Part shown: one piece after another, positions 3,608-7,924 of the stretch
Layout of the letters: each line of letters opens with the position of its first letter
Position numbering within the stretch: the first letter of the stretch is position 1
NCBI GenBank assembly: GCA_903928395.1
Contig: CAIYQS010000099.1
Span: forward strand, 1 to 7,924
DNA from: an uncultured Actinomycetes bacterium
Lineage (GTDB): Bacteria > Actinomycetota > Actinomycetes > Nanopelagicales > Nanopelagicaceae
Reading direction: 5' to 3'
DNA: 7,924 bases
Notes under the pieces: model-generated
The model's input: only the letters and a program-made list of their open reading frames with translations
Databases searched by the model: none
Told to the model about the DNA's origin: nothing
Program-made: the position numbers and the translations under genes

Positions 3608-5602
3608 GTTCTGCCTGATGTAGAGCGGCAAGGTATGAAATCCATGAACTTCACTGACCCAACGACCACCTGTTACTAGTTCACCAGTGAAATAGTTTTT
3701 CCATTCACCTTGCGGTAGATAGAAATCCACATCTCCTTTTTCGGTGAATACTGGGGCAACAAGAAGGTCGGGACCGAGCATGTATTGCTGATCCAAAAAC
3801 CAAGTGGTCTTGTCTTCTGGGAACTCCATATACATCGGCCGCATCATCGGGGTACCTGCGTTCGTGACTTCCGTTGAAACCTCAAGGAGGTAGGGAAGCA
3901 ACTTTTGTTTGAGGTGTGTAAAAGTGCGCGTGACATCTACCGCTTCTTCATCCACGCTCCATGGAACGCGAACACTGCCGCTGCCATGAAGGCGCGAATG
4001 CGAACTGAGCAACCCAAAGGCGAGCCAACGTTTAAATACCGCAGGGTCAAGAACGCCCTCGTAGCCGCCAATGTCATGGCTCCAGTAGCCAAATCCGCTA
4101 CTCATTAGGCTCAAGCCGCCGCGCAAACTTTCGGCCATCGAAACAAAGGACGAGGTGTTGTCGCCACCCCAGTGCACGGGCATGGATTGTCCGCCGGTTG
4201 TTGCGCTGCGGGCAAAGACGATTGCATCATCACCCTTCATCTCTTGCATGAGTTCCCAGACCGTTTGGTTGTAAAGCAGTGGGTAGAGGTTGTGCATTTG
4301 CTCTGGGTCGACACCGTTGAAGTACACGACATCAGTTGGAATTCTTTCGCCAAAATCTGTCTTGAAGCAATCAACGCCCATCTCTAGTAGCGGGCGAAGT
4401 TTTGATTTAAACCAATCGCGAGCCGCTGGGTTGCTAAAGTCAACGATTGCAAGTCCGGCTTGCCAATCATCGGTCTGCCAGACCGAGCCATCTGGCCGCT
4501 TTAGAAAATATCCACACTCCTTGGCTTCGTTAAAAATTTTGGATGCTTGGGCGATGTATGGATTGATCCAAAGACTAATTCGCAATCCCTTAGCTTTTAA
4601 GCGAGTAAGCATTTCTTCGGGATTTGGGAAGGTGCGCGTATCCCACTCGAAATCGCACCAATGAAATTCGCGCATCCAGAAGCAATCAAAGTGGAATACA
4701 GATAGCGGGATGTCGCGCTTTGCCATTTCATCGATGAACTCGCTCACGGTGGCTTCGTTGTAATCGGTAACAAATGACGTGCTGAGCCACAAACCAAAGG
4801 ACCAATCGGGAAGCAATGGCGCGCGACCAGTGAGCGCTGTGTATTTAGAAATAATCTCTTTTGGGGTGGGTCCGTAAATTATCAGGTACTCCAGGTCTTC
4901 ACCCGGCACGCTAAATTGCACGCGTTCGACGGCTTCACTTCCGACTTCAAAAGAAACCCGTCCCGTGTGATTAACAAATACCCCATAGCCTTTATTTGTC
5001 ATGTAAAAGGGAATGCTCTTGTAAGCCTGTTCGCTACTGGTCCCGCCATCTAAATTCCAAATATCTATTGACTGTCCGTTTTTAATAAAAGGCGTGAACC
5101 GTTCGCCAAGGCCATAAACTAGTTCACCTACTCCTAAATTGAGTTGATTGAAGATGTAGAAGCCTTTGGCGCCATCACTTTCTTGGACATCTGCGTAGGC
5201 GAGGCTTTTGCCAGCTGAACTTGTAAGGAGTTCTCCATCTCCAAGGAAATCAATCTGCCACTTATCTTCCTTGCTGATCACTGCTTCTAACCGCCCGGCG
5301 CGAAGGTGCCAAGCGGCATCGTCTTGCGTGAACGAGGTAGGGGAATTGGTCTCATTGAGGGCAAAACGAAGTGCAGCAGGACCACCGCTGTGGCGATTTA
5401 TATTGATCCGGAGCACATCAGCGAGTGGCGAATCAATGGTGAGATTAAATGTCGGAATGCTGAGTGTGTTGGCGCGCTGACGGATGACAATCGGGGTACC
5501 AACCAATCGCAATTTTTCGGAGTATTCGGCCTCATAAACTTGGGCCGCATGTTGCAAGGAAACACCCTCACGCTTTAGCCAAAAACCATTGGTGAATTTC
5601 AT
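3587..5602 (-). CDS. yicI: Glycoside hydrolase family 31 alpha-xylosidase
   Basis: A 671-residue retaining alpha-glycosidase that matches E. coli YicI almost motif for motif. It would release alpha-linked xylose from the non-reducing end of oligosaccharides such as isoprimeverose. The nucleophile is Asp416 in KTDFGERIP, the same number as in YicI, and the acid/base is Asp481 in HWGGD. Other hallmarks are YGLGERFT, FHFDCFWM, CDFEWD, LWINPYI, FARSAT and SGFGYWSHDIGG. There is no signal peptide, so it acts on imported sugars. It ends near GFHTLPLYIRQN, about 100 residues shorter than the 772-residue YicI, thus lacking the distal C-terminal beta domain. GAGAGGGG lies 6 bases before ATG 5602. It follows the DUF2231 gene by 45 bp on the same strand. 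Function is well supported; exact substrate is inferred. Confidence 0.95.
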   Translation of the reverse strand: MKFTNGFWLKREGVSLQHAAQVYEAEYSEKLRLVGTPIVIRQRANTLSIPTFNLTIDSPLADVLRININRHSGGPAALRFALNETNSPTSFTQDDAAWHLRAGRLEAVISKEDKWQIDFLGDGELLTSSAGKSLAYADVQESDGAKGFYIFNQLNLGVGELVYGLGERFTPFIKNGQSIDIWNLDGGTSSEQAYKSIPFYMTNKGYGVFVNHTGRVSFEVGSEAVERVQFSVPGEDLEYLIIYGPTPKEIISKYTALTGRAPLLPDWSFGLWLSTSFVTDYNEATVSEFIDEMAKRDIPLSVFHFDCFWMREFHWCDFEWDTRTFPNPEEMLTRLKAKGLRISLWINPYIAQASKIFNEAKECGYFLKRPDGSVWQTDDWQAGLAIVDFSNPAARDWFKSKLRPLLEMGVDCFKTDFGERIPTDVVYFNGVDPEQMHNLYPLLYNQTVWELMQEMKGDDAIVFARSATTGGQSMPVHWGGDNTSSFVSMAESLRGGLSLMSSGFGYWSHDIGGYEGVLDPAVFKRWLAFGLLSSHSRLHGSGSVRVPWSVDEEAVDVTRTFTHLKQKLLPYLLEVSTEVTNAGTPMMRPMYMEFPEDKTTWFLDQQYMLGPDLLVAPVFTEKGDVDFYLPQGEWKNYFTGELVTGGRWVSEVHGFHTLPLYIRQNAQLLER

Positions 5603-5647
5603 GCGATTCCCCTCTCTGGGAAGACAAAAGTTAACTACCCGCGTTTG

Positions 5648-6121
5648 TTACTTTGTCGGACTCAATCCATACGTGCCAAGAGCGTTTTGTGAGATCTTGT
5701 TCTTCCAAGCAGCGGACGATCCAGTGTGGCCAGCTGCCACAGTAAACACCAAGGCAAGTATTGCGCCAAGGGCAACGGAAAGCTCTGCAAACCGCTTGAG
5801 ACCGCTACCTACGCGGTTATAGAGCAGCTTGGAGCCGGCGAAAGCAACGAAAAGTCCAAAAGCGGTGAGCTCTACGAGGTGCCCGAATAGGGAGTGCGTA
5901 TTTGTGACGCCCACCCGTGAGGTTAACGCGTCGCCTGCTTGGCTGGTAGCAATGGCCATGATGAGCATCACTATAGAAACCACGAAATTGAGGTTCATCA
6001 TCTTGGCAAATCGCTTCATCCTTAGGACATAGAAAAGGTAGAGCGCCCAGATGGGAAATAGAACAACCACGAAATGTACAAGGAGGGGATGGATGGGCAA
6101 ACCTAAAATTGTGTCAAACAT
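5648..6121 (-). CDS. DUF2231 family four-helix membrane protein
   Basis: A 157-residue membrane protein of unknown function. It opens with LGLPIHPLLVHF, the typical DUF2231 start, and has four membrane segments at about residues 14-34, 46-64, 82-101 and 113-131. Conserved histidines lie at 11, 16, 76, 81 and 132, the last in GHTGSSAAW; paired histidines in membrane helices could bind haem or metal, but that is speculation. ATG 6121 is preferred because AGGGAG lies 9 bases upstream; a TTG six codons earlier would run through that ribosome site. It could share a transcript with the alpha-xylosidase gene 45 bp downstream, though no functional link is evident. It diverges from the PsiE-like gene. 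Confidence 0.85.
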   Translation of the reverse strand: MFDTILGLPIHPLLVHFVVVLFPIWALYLFYVLRMKRFAKMMNLNFVVSIVMLIMAIATSQAGDALTSRVGVTNTHSLFGHLVELTAFGLFVAFAGSKLLYNRVGSGLKRFAELSVALGAILALVFTVAAGHTGSSAAWKNKISQNALGTYGLSPTK

Positions 6122-6171
6122 GTACGTCCGCTCCCTCAAAAATCCGTCTTTTCGTTAATTGATCCAATCTT

Positions 6172-6226
6172 AACCCTCCTGCCTGGGCTCGATTCCCCGC
6201 GCGGGTCACTTACTAAATGGAGGGTT
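6172..6226. repeat. Inverted repeat with nested GC palindrome in a divergent intergenic region
   Basis: AACCCTCC (6172-6179) is the exact reverse complement of GGAGGGTT (6219-6226), and the 39-bp loop contains the perfect palindrome CCCGCGCGGG (6196-6205). It lies between the divergent DUF2231 and PsiE-like genes. The structure may be an operator region for either gene; chance is not excluded for arms this short. Confidence 0.35.
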
Positions 6227-6232
6227 GGAATC

Positions 6233-6238
6233 TAAACT
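6233..6238 (+). promoter_or_regulatory. Candidate -10 box of a leaderless PsiE-like transcript
   Basis: TAAACT ends 6 bases before ATG 6245, the same hexamer and spacing as before the MOSC GTG. The -35 position (TTACTA, 6210-6215, 17 bp spacer) is poor. The AAGGA next to the ATG is too close to serve as a normal ribosome site. Confidence 0.4.
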
Positions 6239-6244
6239 CAAGGA

Positions 6245-6715
6245 ATGGAGAAGCAAGGGAGCGATCACGAAGGCTATCTTTTTCCAACTAAGTTCGTGGA
6301 CTACATTGAAGATGCCTTTCACATCGCTTTATCCATCGTTTTGCTTGCTATTAGCGCAGGCGCGCTTTATTTCAGTGTCAAAGAGATGCTTACAACCCAT
6401 CCTTTCTTTCCAAACGGCATGGTAGTTGGAATCAATAACATCCTGTTTATTGTGATCATCTTGGAAATATTGCGAACCATAATTTCGAGATTCACTGACG
6501 GCGTCCTCCAACTCGACAAATTTTTAGTGATTGGGGTGATCGCCGCGGTTCGACATATCCTGACCGTTGGGGCTTCGCTGACTTTGGACTCATCGCAAAA
6601 TCAAGAGATGTTCTATCGAAACCTATGGGAATTGAGTGTCGACGCGGTCATCGTACTTTTGCTGGTACTAGCGATCTTTCTTTCAAAGCTATCGCAGCGG
6701 AAATTCACTATCTAG
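6245..6715 (+). CDS. PsiE-like (phosphate-starvation-inducible E family) membrane protein
   Basis: A 156-residue inner-membrane protein with four hydrophobic segments (about residues 25-47, 60-82, 92-112 and 131-148). The stretch LVIGVIAAVRHILTVGA (94-110) matches the conserved core of the PsiE family, which in E. coli is induced by phosphate starvation; the molecular role is unknown. The cytoplasmic tails are charged (DHEG at the start, KLSQRK at the end). ATG 6245 is the first start after an in-frame stop at 6233 and has no spaced Shine-Dalgarno, so translation is probably leaderless. The corA-like gene starts 26 bp after its stop on the same strand, but with its own -10-like box. No clear Pho box is seen, so phosphate control is not established here. 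Confidence 0.8.
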   Translation: MEKQGSDHEGYLFPTKFVDYIEDAFHIALSIVLLAISAGALYFSVKEMLTTHPFFPNGMVVGINNILFIVIILEILRTIISRFTDGVLQLDKFLVIGVIAAVRHILTVGASLTLDSSQNQEMFYRNLWELSVDAVIVLLLVLAIFLSKLSQRKFTI

Positions 6716-6729
6716 CCAACGAGGCACGA

Positions 6730-6735
6730 TAGATT
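6730..6735 (+). promoter_or_regulatory. Candidate -10 box of a leaderless corA transcript
   Basis: TAGATT fits TAnnnT and ends 6 bases before ATG 6742. There is no Shine-Dalgarno sequence in the 26-bp gap after the PsiE-like gene. No convincing -35 was found, so this rests on the hexamer and spacing. Confidence 0.35.
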
Positions 6736-6741
6736 CCTGCC

Positions 6742-7713
6742 ATGATTGTTGACGTCGCGCTTTATCAAAATGGTCTCCGTGTTGATGGGCCGAGTGATAT
6801 TTCAGATCTCGTTGATATTGCAAGGCGCGACGGGGGATTTGTTTGGTTGGGGATGGCGGAGCCGACCCATTCCGAATTCGATATGGTGGTTGGAGAACTC
6901 AATTTTCACCCGCTTGCCGTAGAAGATGCGGTGAAGGCCCGCCAACGGCCGAAACTTGAAGATTACGCAGGGTTAACTTTTTTCGTCATTAAGACTGTCT
7001 TCTTTAATCAGGCAGAACAAGAAGTATCTACTGGCGAACTGCTGTGCTTTATTGATTCGCATTTCATCGTCACCGTTCGTCACGGTGAGGGACATCCACT
7101 GTCATCGGTAAGACATGATTTAGAACAAAAACCAGAAATGTTGAAACTTGGTCCCTACGCAGTTGTGCATGCGGTCGCTGATCGAATTATTGACGGATAC
7201 AGAAGCATTTCGACGCTGCTGGAACAAGAAGTTGTGGCAGTGGAGAATAAAGTTTTTACCGGCAAAAGACAGACTTTTTCTGAAGAGATCTATTTCCTCA
7301 AGCGCGAAGTAATTGAATTCAAACACGCTATTGATCCACTCATTATTCCAATCAGTCGGCTTTTTAGCGGTGCAGTGCAGTCGGTTCCAGAAGAACTACG
7401 ACCATTCTTCCGCGATACCTCAGATCACCTCTTGCAGGCTTGTGAACAAGCGTCCGGATTAGATTCGTTAATTACATCGGTGCTGCAAGCTGATTTAGCT
7501 CATATTCAAGTGCAGCAAAATATTGATGTAAGAAAGATTTCGGCATGGGTCGCGCTCGCTGCGGGACCGACAATGATCGCTGGAATTTACGGGATGAACT
7601 TTCATCACATGCCAGAACTCAGTACCAGATATGGTTATTACCTCGTGCTGGGAGCGATGGTTGCGCTGACTGGCTTTATATATAGATCATTCAAACGATC
7701 CGGATGGCTCTAA
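6742..7713 (+). CDS. corA: CorA-type magnesium/cobalt channel
   Basis: A 323-residue CorA-family divalent cation channel, expected to form a pentamer importing Mg2+ (and Co2+). The large N-terminal cytoplasmic domain includes FVWLGMAEPTHSEF, FHPLAVEDAV and RPKLEDY, all typical; a long helical part (about 140-265) includes the pore-lining helix. Two C-terminal membrane segments follow: ISAWVALAAGPTMIAGIYG (about 265-283) ending in the signature GMN (284-286), then the loop FHHMPEL, then YYLVLGAMVALTGFIYR (about 299-315) and a basic RSFKRSGWL tail. Length and layout match intact family members. The start at ATG 6742 follows a TAGATT box by 6 bases, suggesting leaderless translation. DNA composition changes sharply just after its stop. 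Confidence 0.94.
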   Translation: MIVDVALYQNGLRVDGPSDISDLVDIARRDGGFVWLGMAEPTHSEFDMVVGELNFHPLAVEDAVKARQRPKLEDYAGLTFFVIKTVFFNQAEQEVSTGELLCFIDSHFIVTVRHGEGHPLSSVRHDLEQKPEMLKLGPYAVVHAVADRIIDGYRSISTLLEQEVVAVENKVFTGKRQTFSEEIYFLKREVIEFKHAIDPLIIPISRLFSGAVQSVPEELRPFFRDTSDHLLQACEQASGLDSLITSVLQADLAHIQVQQNIDVRKISAWVALAAGPTMIAGIYGMNFHHMPELSTRYGYYLVLGAMVALTGFIYRSFKRSGWL

Positions 7714-7924
7714 TTGTGCAAGGGATGCTGGCGGGCATATGCGCCGCGCAGTCGGCGGCGCCCGTTGACCTTACCATTACGCTCGGTGCGACAAATGGCG
7801 CCATCCGGCCGCTGCTCGGTGTCAACGTCGGTCCCATTCCGGCGGGTGAGCGCGGCAATGCCGATGTCACCGAAGGATATCACCGGATCGGCGTGACGCA
7901 AATCCGCACTCACGACTACTACGG
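7704..7924 (+). CDS. Secreted glycosidase-like protein (partial, 5' part)
   Basis: A reading frame running off the right edge. From ATG 7704 it gives a hydrophobic leader (ALIVQGMLAGICA) and an SAA signal-peptidase-like site, then LTITLGATNGAIRPLLGVNV, a GYHRIGVTQIRTHDYYG segment and the window end. RPLLGVN plus GVxxIRTHDYYG resembles the first strands of a TIM-barrel glycoside hydrolase, perhaps GH39-like; that family is a guess. The ATG overlaps the corA end by 10 bases, and ATG 7725 is an alternative; neither has a good ribosome site, and the signal peptide lacks basic residues at its start, so the true start may be missing. Codon use is heavy in GCG, GGC and CGG and the last 180 bases are about 65% G+C, unlike the corA gene, pointing to transferred DNA or an assembly join. 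Confidence 0.5.
   Translation, partial: MALIVQGMLAGICAAQSAAPVDLTITLGATNGAIRPLLGVNVGPIPAGERGNADVTEGYHRIGVTQIRTHDYY

Noticed and set aside
6122..6139. Longer DUF2231 start at a TTG codon
   Set aside because: It would translate through the AGGGAG ribosome site that fits ATG 6121, and the added residues are not part of the family start.
6181..6209. GGGCTCGATTCCC resembles a tRNA T-arm, as if a tRNA fragment or second attachment site were present
   Set aside because: No acceptor, D or anticodon arms precede it, the T-stem does not extend past three pairs, and it is better explained as part of the nested inverted repeat.
1..7924. CRISPR array, insertion sequence or phage genes
   Set aside because: No regularly spaced repeats, transposase, integrase or structural phage genes were seen on either strand.

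Overview
The window looks like chromosomal DNA from a mid-GC (roughly half G+C) free-living bacterium, most likely an actinobacterium, perhaps of the small-genome freshwater type. This is inferred from protein flavour, from several genes that look leaderless (a TAnnnT -10 box 6-7 bases before the start codon) and from the mix of sugar-uptake and glycosidase genes. No rRNA or other taxonomic marker is present, so the placement is tentative.

Layout: (1) 1-680, minus: 5' part of a sugar ABC transporter substrate-binding protein, running off the left edge. (2) 681-892: divergent control region with two inverted copies of a 12-bp element resembling LacI-type operators. (3) 893-1486, plus: cytoplasmic SGNH/GDSL hydrolase, with a small terminator over its stop. 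(4) 1554-1626, plus: tRNA with anticodon UAA but a 5-nt variable loop. (5) 1625-2925: an 18-bp perfect direct repeat starts at the tRNA 3' end and recurs 1283 bp later. Between the copies is a two-gene minus-strand operon: a winged-helix/nucleotidyltransferase protein and a HEPN protein, with an ATGA overlap. This is a toxin-antitoxin module of MNT-HEPN type, and its promoter and start codon sit in a perfect 42-bp palindrome. (6) 2929-3576, plus: MOSC-domain (YiiM-like) protein, probably leaderless, with a candidate -10 box inside the second repeat copy. (7) 3587-5602, minus: GH31 alpha-xylosidase of the YicI type, without the usual distal C-terminal domain. (8) 5648-6121, minus: DUF2231 membrane protein. 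(9) 6245-6715 and 6742-7713, plus: PsiE-like membrane protein and CorA-type Mg2+/Co2+ channel. (10) 7704-7924, plus: 5' part of a secreted, glycosidase-like protein in DNA of about 65% G+C, against about 49% just before it.

The binding protein, SGNH hydrolase, alpha-xylosidase and perhaps the terminal glycosidase suggest uptake and trimming of decorated plant or algal oligosaccharides. The tRNA-adjacent repeat-bounded toxin-antitoxin cassette is the most interesting part: a compact mobile or addiction-type insertion without a recombinase. The terminal GC jump may be transferred DNA or an assembly join.
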